Shown: one piece after another, positions 43,385-56,800 of the stretch
Position numbering within the stretch: position 1 is the stretch's first letter
Layout: every line of letters starts with the position of its first letter
NCBI RefSeq assembly: GCF_019703515.2
Contig: NC_059348.1
Coordinates: 25,760,656 to 25,824,655 of the forward strand
Length of the DNA: 64,000 nt
Reading direction: 5' to 3'
Source: Myxocyprinus asiaticus
Taxonomy: Eukaryota > Chordata > Actinopteri > Cypriniformes > Catostomidae
Notes under the pieces: model-generated
Seen by the model: only the letters and a program-made list of their open reading frames with translations
Told to the model about the DNA's origin: nothing
The model's database searches: none
Translations under genes and position numbers: made by a program

Positions 43385-44921
43385 ACTGTTAATGAATCAA
43401 CTGGATAAGTGCACGTGAATAATTTTACTTGCATTTTCAGCAGATTCGTTCAATTTGAATTGCCAAGGAGCCAAGAAAAGACGTTTTACACATCATAAAA
43501 CATTTTTTGGTATCATTATTAACCCGCTTTTTGTGATCGATGTCTCTTCCAATGAGTTTGACACAGTTTAAGAGCGATTTTATCATGGTTTCACAGGGTA
43601 ACATCTGGTTGACATTGGTTTGAATGGGAACTGGCGATTACACTTGTCAGAGCAGTAAATCGCATGTGGAAGTCTTCTATTTGCAACACTAAAGCATCAT
43701 ATGCTTATATGTGTAAACAATTGGCCTATATTCTTAAATTACTGTTATTTATAGGAAGAAAAACAACAATAGCTTGATAAAGTTGATACAACTATTATTA
43801 CTGTTCACATAGAAGGTCTGTTGTTGTAGGGGTAGTGTGTTTGCTAATCATGCATACAGACCTGGGTACAATTCCCTGTGAATATCTGCATTTTTATTTA
43901 AATTGTTATAATAGCATCTTTTACTTTTCAAAGGTTCTGTGCATGACAGTATTGTATGTTTATGACTACCCGTGACATTGCCAAAAGATGATCTTTCAGA
44001 ACAGAGCAATATTTTTGGTGGAGAACAAGAACAAAGGACAAATTTACCAGTGGGTATGAATAAATGGTACTCTGAGAAATTTCTTCAGAAACATGATGAT
44101 TTTGTTTGTTTGGAAATCTTAAGATTTTCAATCTTAAATCTTAAAATTGTTTGACAATTTTAAAAAGCCTGTAAGTTTAGACAGTGTAGTTCACGATTTT
44201 CTTCCTCTTATTCAACCATTCTCAGAAAATTCAGTAGAGTATACTGTAATTACTGGCTGTTAGATTCAGTAGCAATTTTGATTAATCTTTTTAAAACAAT
44301 ATAATAAATTGTGTCTGTGTCTGTGATTTACAAAATTGTTTTCAGTAGACCTGTTAAAAATACGCTATAATCTGCAGCAAAGCTTCAAATTTGCCCTAAT
44401 TGATCGGGATCTGAACCCGTGTGGCTTTGTTTACTGCCAGTGTGATTTATCACTGGACCAATATCCAACCTATAATTACTATTTAATGGCCGGAGAAAGT
44501 TTCTCAAACTATTAGCTCACCAAGCCATTATTCATTATAATGAAATAAAAGCAATTGAAATTATATTATTGACACATATAAGCATATGATGCTTTAGTGT
44601 TGCAAATAAAAGACTTCCACATGCGATTTACTGCTCTGACAAGTGTAATCGCCAGTTCCCATTCAAACCAATGTCAACCAGATGTTACCCTGTGAAACCA
44701 TGATAAAATCGCTCTTAAACTGTGTCAAATTCATTGGAACAGACATCGATCATACAAAGCGGGTTAATAATGATACCAAACAAATTTTATGATGTGTAAA
44801 ACGTCTTTTCTTGGCTCCTTGGCAATTCATATTAAACGAATCTGCTGAAAATGTAAGTAAATATATTCACGTGCACGCGCACAGCTCCAGTTAACATGAT
44901 CCCCAGTTGATCCGTAACACC
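43385..44921. repeat. large inverted repeat between mllt1 and sap130
   Basis: Core arms 43409-43714 and 44572-44876 (about 305 bp each) are closely matching reverse complements, for example GGAGCCAAGAAAAGACGTTT against AAACGTCTTTTCTTGGCTCC. Similarity extends outward with a gap to 43385 and about 44921 (CCAGTTGATC). The 857-bp spacer holds two tRNA T-arm-like motifs in opposite orientation. No frame or known terminal motif. Confidence 0.85.
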
Positions 44922-45079
44922 GGAAACGAGGTGACTCACTGAAGTCAGATTCCCGTTGATGCCGATGGTCGTTTTGCCGGGGATACGGAACGGATGGCGT
45001 CGTGATTACGGTAAATCTGCGATTTGCATCTGTAAATACAGGGGTGCTGTTAAAATCGCGTATTCGGTGCACACACTTG

Positions 45080-45298
45080 TCTAAATCTCTATAATGGTCT
45101 TAATCCTGCGTCTGAGATGATTGCTTATGTGTCATTGTGAGATCCTCAGTGGCTCATGAGCTCTTTAAACTACTAGCTACGGGTGCTGATCTGATGTCTA
45201 AAAACACGATATTTATTATATAAGAGAGCGATCATATGGTTATGTATAAATCCACTGCGGAAAACGGACTACAGGCGTGATTTTAGCGGATCAGCAGG
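45080..45298 (+). other. sap130: probable non-coding first exon and promoter of sap130
   Basis: Donor CAGCAGG|GTGAGT at 45298/45299 follows a CpG-containing stretch from about 44870 (GGAAACGAGG, GATACGGAACGGATGGCGTC). It lies next to the right arm of the inverted repeat. The upstream limit is unknown. Confidence 0.4.
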
Positions 45299-46055
45299 GT
45301 GAGTATTAACCCTCAGAGACCCAGCATAGCAGACTTGAAACGTTTGTTTAATGCTATTTTTAATAAAAACTACACAAAACATTGCATATTAAATGTCACA
45401 ACCAGCTAGTCACACAATTCATCCCAAAGAAAAGTATGTTTGAAATCAAGATTTGCCCCTTGGACTGTCATGCCAAAGCCACACAAAATGTACCCAAAAG
45501 AAAACCTGCTAAAACTTTAGGTTTTTATAATCAGTGGTTTTCGGAAAACACTTTTCAAGGAGGAAAAAATGAAACGTATCATCAATGGCAATGCTTGTGT
45601 CAGACTAGAGAGCCTGGCTAACCGTGAAAGCTGCTAGCTATAGCGTCCCATTGCCTTGACAACCATTAATGTAACTAATCAACAGCGCTCAGAAATAATA
45701 ACCACTGGGGCAGATACAATGCATCCACTGTGCTCTGAGATGGCACTGATTTCATATGTGGTTCAAAAATGAAAGTTAGTTAGCCTTAGCAGACATGTTT
45801 AAATGAATTATTTTGTGGCTGATTAACTTATCAGTAGCTGTTGGGTTCATAATATAATGCATGCAAGCTATACGCATGCACAAGCTGAAAAAATGGTATC
45901 TTATGCCAAAGACACGACTGGATTGTCTGTACATCATCTATGCGCGAACGTCCCGCAACGCCTGATATCAGTAGAGCTTATGTGACTAACCTTGCGTTTG
46001 TGTAAACGCTCTTTTGTTTAACCCTTAAACGCATTCCTCGGGTCGTGCCCACACC

Positions 46056-47030
46056 CAGGGCCGACCCAGGCTCTGTTGGCGCCCTAGGGGAGATTTTAGA
46101 TTGGCGTCCCCAACCCAAAATGTGGAAATGTATCGTAATAAAAAAAAATTCTCGAAGAGGAGAAAGCGTGCACTCGCATGTATGGTTGCCAGAATGCATA
46201 AATTAAGTATGACATAAGGCGAAATATCTCCTATTTGTGCATGTATAATCTCTGATTGGGGTGTTGCATCTTTTATCTGGCAACCCTGAGCATGTTAAAA
46301 GCTTATGGATGCGCGATAGGTCCCAAAGCCAGATAAATGAAAGATCTAATAAAAATGTTCATGATAAATCTACCCGCGGGCAGTAGTTTGCCCTGGTCTG
46401 CAATTGATGGTGCTCTAAGTTTCGTTTTTGGGTGCTTAGCATGAATGCTTTAGACTATAGTCCTAATCATGATCTCTTTTAAAAGAAGACACTTAGGAGG
46501 TTTTTGGTGAAGTGAAAGCAAGCAGCAACATAACAGAAATTAAAACAACATTATAGAAGCTTAAATTTATTTTAAAGAAAAAACACTGCACTTAACTTGC
46601 ACTGAACTTAAAAAAAAAAAAAAAAAAAAAAAAAAACAAGCAAAAAAACGGCCCACAGTGTCCGGGCCAGTTAAGAGGTTCTAAATAAACTATTTCAAAG
46701 TAGTAAATAAACATCAATGGCTGACATGAGCAGTCGTTAAATTGTGATTCTTACCTTTATATTGCTCTCTTTTTTTCTGCTCCTCTTCTTTGTGCTTCCT
46801 CCTCCCTTGTACGCCTGATAATTTGGTTCTTTTTTCACTCATTTTGTCCACATATGATAAGGATCCGATTATAATATAATCGCGTAGCGCTAGTGCTCAA
46901 TATATGGGTAGAGGGGCGCACAGTTGTCACGAGAGGGCGCACTTCCGACAAAAAAAGCAAACAAAACACAAACAAACTCTCGTGCAGTGCCTGTCATTTT
47001 GCGCCCTAGGCAACCGCCTATATCGCCCTG
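46056..47030. mobile_element. hAT-like element with exact 8-bp target duplication
   Basis: CAGGGCCGACCCAGG...GGCGCCCTAGGG at left; GCGCCCTAGGCAACCGCC...CGCCCTG at right. Identical CCCACACC at 46048-46055 and 47031-47038. 975 bp with an inner A(25) run. Confidence 0.85.
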
Positions 47031-47039
47031 CCCACACCT

Positions 47040-48270
47040 TTTCAGTATTCCTCAACCTTTCTCTTATAAAGAGTGCAGCACACACACACACACATTTGAT
47101 TGTATTTTCTCCCAAAGCACTAAATAGCATCAAAGACAACCAAAGTACTTTCCTAAACACCTGTTTGTCACTATGCACTGCAAAAGTTTCCTGTCCCATG
47201 AGATCTTTGCGTGTGGTGTCTAAAGGTTGATTTTGAGGCAATTTGATTTAACTTGTAATATTGTATTTTTTTTTTTTTTTTTTTAATGTTGCAAATGTAT
47301 GTAGCTAATGAAAATCCAGAAATTAACATTTTTATTTTGAGACAAAATGCTTATTTATCATTTTCAGTTTTGTTTAAGGCCATTAAATAAATAAAACATT
47401 TAAATAACTGTCCAATAAGTGAAAGGATAATATTTGGGGTAAAAAGCCCCCCTGATGTGGGGGGAATAGATTTGTTATGAAAAATGTTCAAAGTGGGCTC
47501 ACATTGACATTGACCAATCATAATAGAGATTAGTTTGTTTATAGAATACTTGAGATGTAATAAAATACCAAATGTGTTTGAAATTAACAGGAAATAGTTG
47601 ACTTTTTTCTGAAGAAGTTATTTTGAACAAAGATCATCTTAATTTGCTACTCAAAAAAAGGATCTTGGTGTCTCAAAATTATTTGCATTAGTTGACAAAT
47701 TGTGCCCTATAACTATTGCCCTGTTATCACAATATCACTTTAAACCCCCCTAGGGGCCTTTTACCTAAAGTGAAGGAGCCTTTTACCCCAGATGTGGGAT
47801 AAAAGGCTCCCTCACCACCTTTTTTTTAGAACTGATTTTAATCGAAACAACCTTCCGTTATTATTTCTTTTCACACAAATTATGTTGCTCCATCAATATT
47901 CAATAAAAATAAATATATATATCTTTTTTTTACCTGGATATATTCTGTGTCCAGAAAAAAGCAAAATTTCCTTAAGGGGTGCTATATCATGTTGATATCT
48001 TGTGCAACAATGCTGAATAAAAAGTATCCCATATGTGTGTGCACATACATATCATACATGCTATTTGTTACTCAAGGTGGCACTGTTGTTTCAGTGATTT
48101 ACTTGATTTACATTTTACATTGCTATTTGATGAAGAAGCAAAGTGGAAATAAACTATAGCAAGTACAACAAATGAACAGTCAGTATGGTATGGCTATTGA
48201 CATTTGGGTGTACTTCTGAAACTATGCAAGTTGTGCATCTATTTAGACTCAATAAGTGCCTGAGAATATA
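47040..48270. other. sap130 intron 1, unassigned stretch
   Basis: CA and T runs and AT-rich filler. No exon or element end recognised. Confidence 0.4.
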
Positions 48271-48717
48271 CACCCACCGAGCACTTTATTAGGAACACCT
48301 GTACACCTATGTATTCATGCGATTATCTAATTAGGAATCTGTCAGCTCGAACCAGTCTGGCCATTCTCCGTTGACCTCTCTCATCAACAAAGGCGTTTCC
48401 GTCTGCAAAACTGCCATTTTTTGTTTTTGGCACCATTGTGAGTAAACTCTAGAGACTGTTGTGTATGAAAATCCCAGAAGATCAGCAGTTACAGAAATAC
48501 TCAAACCAGCCAATCTGACACCAACAATCATGCCACGGTCGAAATCACTGAGATCACATGTTTCCCCATTCTGATGGTGGATGTGAACATTAACTGAAGC
48601 TCCTGACCCATATCTGAATGATTTTATGCATTGCACTGCTGCCACACGATTGGCTGATTAGATAATCGCATGAATAAGTAGGTGTACAGGTGTTCCTAAT
48701 AAAGTGCTCAGTGAGCG
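48271..48717 (-). mobile_element. Tc1-like deletion derivative (MITE)
   Basis: Terminal repeats GAGCACTTTATTAGGAACAC at both ends, TA at 48269-48270 and 48718-48719. The minus-strand frame 48645-48334 keeps the HTH of the parent transposase (GLSISVTADLLGFSYTTVSR) but the catalytic part is gone. It is the same family as the interrupted element at 5095-9190. Confidence 0.92.
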
Positions 48718-49091
48718 TATAGCTTATGTGTTATGTTAAGCTCAATATGTGTTTGACAGCAAGTTGCGTCTCATGAAATTTCAGTGTGAAAGTAATGAAT
48801 CCAGTTCTAGATTTGTCCTCATTTGTTGCATCATCTCTGATATAAAAAAAATAAAACTTCAAAATATTTGATACTATCTGGGAATTTTGTAGATTCATTT
48901 CTGATAGATATAAATGCGGGGTCTCTAAAGATCCCAGTATGTAATAATGTATGGTGAAATACCCATGCATTTATGGGTTAAATTAAATAAAAATAAATTG
49001 TCTGTAATTGCATGCTGCATTGTGTCCTGGCAGTTGTCGTTCAGTCCTCCACCCTTTTGCTCTTTCAGGAAGAACGTGAGAGGTCCTGAAG

Positions 49092-49197
49092 ATGAGTTCT
49101 CAGCAATATCCACGTCCACAACTCCCATCTGGACTGGGACAAGGACAAACATCAGGCAGTAACACTATAGGACTTCCAGGAAGTCAAAAGAACACTG
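49092..49197 (+). CDS. sap130: sap130 coding exon 1
   Basis: Residues 1-35 (MSSQQYPRPQLPSGLGQGQT and on). The exon begins at 49069 (acceptor TTTCAG) with 23 bp of 5' UTR. Donor GTAGGA. Confidence 0.9.
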
Positions 49198-52100
49198 GTA
49201 GGAGTCAGCACATGGACTTCATATGCCGTTTCATTAATGTATCACAGATATAGGCAACTACAAGCTATGAGTTTTTGAAACATTGTTAATTGAGATGCTA
49301 GCTCTAGACTCAGAGTCTTCAATTCATTTTCTAGTATTTACATGTCATAGAATGCTTATGATTGAACACTAATAACCGTGACTTCATAACTTTTCAAATA
49401 GGACATGAAGACTCTAATCATGCTCCGCGTGACATGTTGTCCAGCGGAGCTTTAGCGTTCAAAGATGACAAGCAGGAGACCGTAGTGGTACGACCTTACC
49501 CCCAACCCCACAGTCAGCCCCTGCCCCACGGAAAAGCCCTGACTCTGCCCCCTCCACTCCTTCAGCACCTCCCTGCCCAGCCAAGCACGCCTGTCTCTGT
49601 GTCGGCAGCACCGTCCCACATCCATCAAGGTCTTTCCCTAGCCTACACTGAGGGTCCTCTAAAGGTATACTTCATCTTTAGCTAGTGCCTTCAGTATTTC
49701 TTATTTATTTTTTATTTTTTTTATACTTTATTCTTTATCAACTTTTCAATTTTAGTATACATCAATAAGAGAAAAAACAAACAAACAAATATGGGGTCTT
49801 CCAAAGGAATCAGCAACCATGTGGTACAGGTTTCTCTTGAACCAACATTTAGTGGCAGCTTTTTTACAAGCAACCCAAAAGATCTTCAGGAGGTAATTAT
49901 CACCTTTGCATAAACCTTCTGGAGTAACCCCAAGAAACATCAAGGGTGCTGAATCCCGATGAACTTAGATTTCTTCTTTGGTGTTATAAAAAAATCTAAT
50001 TAAACTCTTCCAACCAAAATTCCTCCAGGTCAGTGAGTGAGTAGTGGAACACAGAATTTCCCAAGCATGTAACCATACTTCCTCAGGTATTTCCACCCTC
50101 AATGTCTTTTTCCCATCACTGTTTAACATAGTCAATTGAATTTGTATTCATTGAGGAGATAGCATTGTATAATTTACCTATTACCCCTTTGATATTTTCA
50201 CCCGTATATACATCTATAAAAATCTGGGTCAGTTTTGAAAAAGTTCCATTATTGGGACTTCTGATCTCAGTCCAGAAAAAATGGCGTACAAAGGGCAGTA
50301 ATGCCATGTGAGGTCCAGACCCTGTATCTGTGATCATGAAGAGCTGGAGCAAAGTGTGGATCATAAACTGGCCAACCCAGTACTTTTACCTCTCTGCAAA
50401 TCTGGAAACATTTAACCACCTCTACCCACAGCTTAACAGATTGACCCACACATTGATTCTGTAATTGATATATTTCCTTTGCCCGGTCTTAACAACCCAG
50501 AACCGACTTTATTGGTTTGTCCATCAAGGAGAATTCTATATCTTTCCATTTTGCTTCATAGATTGTACAACACCACAGTACTAGTGGTCTTAACTGTGTG
50601 GCTAAATAATAATCCCTCAAGCACGGTAATGCCATGCCTCCCCTCTCTCTCGGTAGTTGCAGGGTTGAGTATCTTACTCGAGGTCTCTTGTTATTCCATA
50701 TAAATCTGGAAATATGTTTGTCCCAAACTCTAAACTGTTTACAAGTGACCTCGACTGGCAGTGCTGTAAATAAGCTAGTGCCTTCAGTTTATACTGCTGA
50801 GCCCCTTCAGGGACCCACGTAATGGAAAACCTGAAAATATCAGGGAGGTCTGTTGCCCTCTCCGTAAATTTGTTTGCAGAAGACAGATTTAGGCAAATGT
50901 ACAAAGAGAAGTACAGATGTCCTTACATCTCTCTTCTGTTTAATACAGTCTGCTCTGAAGACACCCATGCCAAGCCGAGTGATAGCTCCAGCACCTATGT
51001 CAACACCAGGCCATCTCACTCTCCCCCCAAAGGTGCCCGGTCATATCACTGCTACCATGGAGACTACGCAGGCCTCCGGTATACCTGTAGCAACCATCAG
51101 TGGTCAGCAGGTTGGTGGTAGTTTTTTGATCAGATAAATTTGATTCAGGGCTGGGTGATATAGCAAAAAAAAACTCAATATTTTCCAGTCTTTTAATGAT
51201 GTTTGATATACAGTAAATCATGATATTTATATATTTCTTCTTAATTGGTGTAAAACTTTTTCAATCCGTGGAACCATAATTTCAGCCAAATAGCCATTAT
51301 TACCAAGTAGATTCAGATATTTAATGTAAGAACTAAACTACAGGAAAGTCTAGTGAAAAATAATCAAGGTATGTTTTCCACACAGTTTTATACAAAAACA
51401 GTGAAGAAATTCACAATATTCATAAATATGCACCAATACAACAATACATAGAATGAAACAAAACTGTTTACATCGGTATATTTTTAACGAAACATTTTAA
51501 TATATGTAAAATGCCATGTGAAGATGTCATGAAAAATGCTACGTTGAAAATTTCATAAATTTTCATTTGAGTAATGACGTAAGCGAATTGTTGAATCAAA
51601 TTTGAATAATTTAAATTAACAGTTTGAGTGACTATTACACGACTCTCTGGAATACTTGATTCTGATTGGTCAATGGCGCCATCTAGCTGTCTGATTTTGC
51701 TCAGTATAAACCGCACATCCACGTATCAGACCGCACATCCGGGTAATGCGACTCATCTTTACTATTTCTCGGATCACTGTGCGATCACTACAAGTAAACT
51801 GATAAAATAATTTCAACTCAGATCAATGTTTCATGTCCATTTATTTATTTATTTATGTGGCAAGTAGTCTTGTAATAGGCTGGATAATGAGGAGTCAGAC
51901 GTTCATTTTCACAAAACAAACACCAACAGTACTTCGACCCAAACCGGTCACTGTTGAGCGATTTCTTTCTTCGCACATAATACATAATTTTAACGCAAAT
52001 CAATATGTTATGTCCATGTATTTATTTATTTGGTTAGTAGCCGTGTAATACGTGGGATGATACAAGACCCCTCCGCTTCGCATTGTGGTCCTGATCACCC

Positions 52101-53755
52101 TGTCTGGGTTTATATAACTGTTCATTATCCCTTACTGAACAGAAATGACGCAAATGTACTAACTCTAAGGCCAATTTTGCTACTGAAGTTTAAATGAAAA
52201 CATCTCTTTCTTAATGCTCATGAATTGCGAAACAAGAAGGGATGTGGAAACTAGTCTAATGATGCGTTCTTTAGGAAACTTAGTGGCCGAATAAAAAGTG
52301 CATTAAAATCACTGCATTATTCACAATGTTACTAGCAAAATCATTGTGAATAGATCTTAAATATTTGATTTAGTTTCTGTTTTATTTTGCTCCTTAGTAA
52401 CTGGTTATAAATTAGAAGCTGTTCTTATATCAGTAAGACTGTGACTCTTGGTTTGGTTTAAAAAGGATGTTTTATGTGTCACAAAAAGGGTCACTCTGGT
52501 AACCTGCATCATCTGATGACCAATGTTCAGATCATCCGCAGTGGAGCTCCTGCACTGCAGATCGGATCCTCTGCCACACCTCAGCATCCCTTCACCTCTC
52601 ATTTACCCAGAGGTGAGTTTGCCAGAGATCTCTGCCTGGTATTTCTTACAGTAATAGTGTCAGCGCACTGAGTGGGTTTGTTATCTTGTCACAGGAGCTG
52701 CTGCTGCTGCTGTAATGTCAAGTTCCAAAGGAACCACAGTGCTGAGACCAGCAGCTGGTCTGAGCTCTGCCGCAGGCCAGCCTGCTGTCCAGCACATTAT
52801 TCACCAACCAATTCAGGTACAGCTTATCATATTTAAGGCACACAGCCTGATGAAATGCATACATAACTGATAGACATCTCATGTATTACAGTCCCGGCCC
52901 ATAGTAACTACCTCTACGGCAGTGCTGCCTACAGTAGTGCCAGTGACTGCCACCAGACCTCAGTCTCCGGTTATCACCACGGTGGCTGCCCACTCTGGAG
53001 ACATGTTACATGGGTAAGACAAATGCACTTTGGATCAACAAAAGCATATGCACTGATTTTATTTGAATTAGCCTAAAGCAAGATAAAACTGTCTGATTTC
53101 ATCTTTCTGGATTCTAGTCACACAGCACTGACAATCCACCCTTCCCAAGGGACACTAAGTATCCAAAGACCTCCACCCTCACGGGACACACCCACATGGA
53201 TCAACCTGCCCCCCCACCCAGCCATTGCTGCTCAGAAAGCCCTGCCTCACTCTGTTGCACAGGTTGAATTTTTTTTATCTTAAAGCTGAAGTTTTTTTAT
53301 TTAGAAGCCGATAGAATCACCAAACGGAATTATAAAAATAACCAATGTTTTCAACCCCAGTGGTTGTACTAGCAGATAGTCCTGCCCAACACTCACACCA
53401 TTAGTTGGCTAATGTTGCTGTGTCAGGCTGGACAAGCCATTCAAACAAACAAAGGATTGTTTTGGTAGCGCCACAGTGTTACACCTTTAGGTGAAATCAA
53501 CATACAAATATAGTTGTGTCTGCATATTAAGCTGGGATATGAGATCATTTTTAAAATCAAATACATTTTATGCTTCAGCTTTCTTTTGGAAGTATTTTCA
53601 AATGTTTTGACAGGCAAGAAAAACCTCCTTTTTTTTAATTCTCTCTCTTGTAGAAGCCCATTTTTAGCACTGTGACACCTGTTGCTGCAGCAACTGTGGC
53701 TCCCATTCAGGCTACTAACACGTCACCATCACCCACTACAACAGGTATATATGTA

Positions 53756-53816
<61 letters not shown>

Positions 53817-56800
53817 CACCTGTGATTCAGTATGTATGCAAATTATGTTAATTCCCAGGATGTTTTGTGATGTATCAATATTAAAATGAAAACTCAGTTT
53901 TTACATTGTGGATGACGTTAACAGTCAATTATAATTGTTAGAAGAATATCAAAATGTATTACCTATTCATTTCTTATCCAAAATACAGTTCTTGATGTTA
54001 TAACTCTTATAAATGTCACCAAAATTATAGATTTAAACCACATTTTGACCAAATGTCCAATTTTATGATGCATTGCATCGTTTACTAAAGAAGTAATCAA
54101 ATTGAAATTATTTTTGGGCAAATATTTACATGCCTTATTTGAACATCTCTTTTCAGGCTCCATGCCCCACACACAAATATCCAGTAACAACATTGTCACT
54201 ATGACGGTGGCCTCCCACTCCTCCCATGCCACAGCAGTGACCACATCCACCATCCCTGTGGGTAAGGAAGGAGATATTTAGTACTAATAACCAATCTCTT
54301 ATTGGTCAGATTTGTTAGACATTGCGACATTCAATGTAATATAACGTAAAAAAATAAAATCATGTTTATTGGTCTACAAAATGATTTTGTCAGTTTACCC
54401 TTTTTTTAAGATTACTCATAATTACAACATAAGCGGATTTTAATTTGCAGGTGAATAACCTTCTGGACCTACTAAGCTACAGTATTTATTGATTTTAAAC
54501 TATTAAATTTTACAAGTAAAATGTGATCAATAAAAATTCCAAAGGTTTGAATGTCTCAGACACGATGTTTAAATAAAATTATTTTTACGAGCAGATTTCC
54601 AGGAACACATTGTTAAAATGTTAAAGAATGTCTGTTGCTCTTGTCTCTCTAAGCTAAAGTGGTCCCGCAGCCTATCACACACACATCACCACGTATACAG
54701 TCTGAATACCCTGGAGAGAGGGGCAACCTCATCCCTATTTCTGGTCATCGCTCCTCTCCCAACCCCATCACCATGGAGAACCGCACTGACAACAGGTAAA
54801 TATTAGGCTATGGACCCTTTTCACAGACTTAATGTATTTCCACCTTAATTTAGCAGTGCAAATGTAACAAACTTTTTATATTTTTACTATAGATTTAGAA
54901 TAATTTTTTAACAGTATTCTTTGTTTGATATTATCCTGGAGTTAATAAAAAGATAACTAGTCTCCACTGCATCGATGGGGTTTCAAATACAGCTGCTGAG
55001 GGAAAGACAGTAAATTTGGCATCTCTCTCTCTCTCTCTTTTACCTCTTTTGGAAAGTTGTGGAAGCGTAATAGTGGATTTTCTGTTGTTTGCTTCCTTAT
55101 TTCAAACCCAGAATTGTTAAAAGGACCTAATGATGAGAATAAGCTTGCTTTACATTTTAAAGGAATATTTCACCCAAAAATGAAACTCTCATCATTTACT
55201 CAACCTCATGCCATTCCAAATGTGTATTACCTTCTTTCTTTTGCAGAACACAAACAAAGATTTTTAGAAGAATATCTCGGGTCTTTAGATCCATACAATG
55301 CAAGTGAATGGTGACCAAATCTTTGAAGCTCCAAAAAGGACATAAAGGCAGCCTATAAGTAATCTTTATTACTCTAGTGGTTTAATCCATGTCTTCAGAA
55401 GTGATATGATAAGGGTGGGTGATTAACAGATCAATATTTAAGTACTTTTTTTACTATAAATTTAAATGAAAAAAGGACTTAAATATTCATTTGTTTCTCA
55501 CTACACTTATCATATCGCTTTTTAAGATATACAGTAGATTTAACCACATATCTTCAGAAGTGATATGATAGGTGTAGTGAGAAACAAATTAATATTTAAG
55601 TCCTTTTTTAATATAAATATTCCTCCCTGCCCAGTAGGTGGCGATATGCACGAATAATGCAAATTATTGCAAATCTTTGTGTTCTGCAGAAGAAAGAAAT
55701 TAATACACTTAGAATAGCATGAGGGTGAGTAAATGATGAAATCATTTTTGTTTTTGGTTGAAACATCCCTTTTAGTGTGTTTTAAGTGTGTGCTGTAAAC
55801 TGGCTATTTGTTATAATCCATCAGATCTTTTTAGATTCCATTGTAGGTAAGGTGCAAGATTAAATTAGGGTAACTATTAGCCTGTTTGTCCTGCTGTTTA
55901 TGTGATGTTTTATGGCCCTCCACAGACAATCTGTTCCAGTGCAGTTCCAGTATTTCCTGCCCACCTACCCATCAGCACCGTACCCTCTGACCCACACTTA
56001 CACCCCCATCACCAGCTCTATGTCGTCCATACGCCCATATCCAGGTAATACTGTTGCTTAATCAAGTTAATGTTAAATAAAGCTAAACCATTTCCCGGAA
56101 CAGTGCAGCGCTAGATTTTGAGGTTTCTACAGTTCTAGGTAACTGTTACAAGTGTGTGTTGTACAAATCTAAAATCTAATTTAAAAGCTATCTGCATAGC
56201 TCAGTGCAACTTTATTTACCAGTATATAATAAAAGCTTTACATTGCACATTATATGTTTGTTTGTTTTGTGGACACATAAACAGCTCAAGCCCCCAGTGC
56301 AGCCGTGCCTGCCCAAACTGGTGTAGGAGTTGCATCTGCAGTTCATTTGAATTCTATGCAGCTGATGACGGTGGACCGCATCGCCCAGATAAACACCCAA
56401 AATATCCAACCAGCTGCCCTGGCAGCACAGGCCATCCATCCCACACCCATCCCGGCACAGGGCCTGCATACGTCTGCCCAGATCACCACCCCGAGCATTC
56501 AGCCTACACCAGTCAACCAACAAAAGCCCCCGACCGAGTCCAAGACCTCAGGTGAGGAGCCTAAGATAAGCTCTTTAATTTACTTTAAGGTCCACCTTTA
56601 ATTCTCAACACCTCTTCATGCCAAACATTCTCCTTAGAATGAGTAAAACTGGAGCATTGAATCATAAGGACAGTGCTGGCATGTATTGCATTATATTCAA
56701 TACACATTGTATTTATTGAATGTCATTACATAACATTTTGTTGTCAGATGCCATTGTAAGATCACTTGGTAATGGTAACATGTTGTACTATGATTTGAAG

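Noticed and set aside
44400..44470. A tRNA gene on the minus strand inside the inverted repeat
   Set aside because: Only the T-arm and a box A-like stretch are tRNA-like; no complete acceptor stem or cloverleaf can be drawn.
48331..48645. A host HTH gene on the minus strand
   Set aside because: It is the leftover N-terminus of a Tc1-like transposase inside a TA-flanked element.
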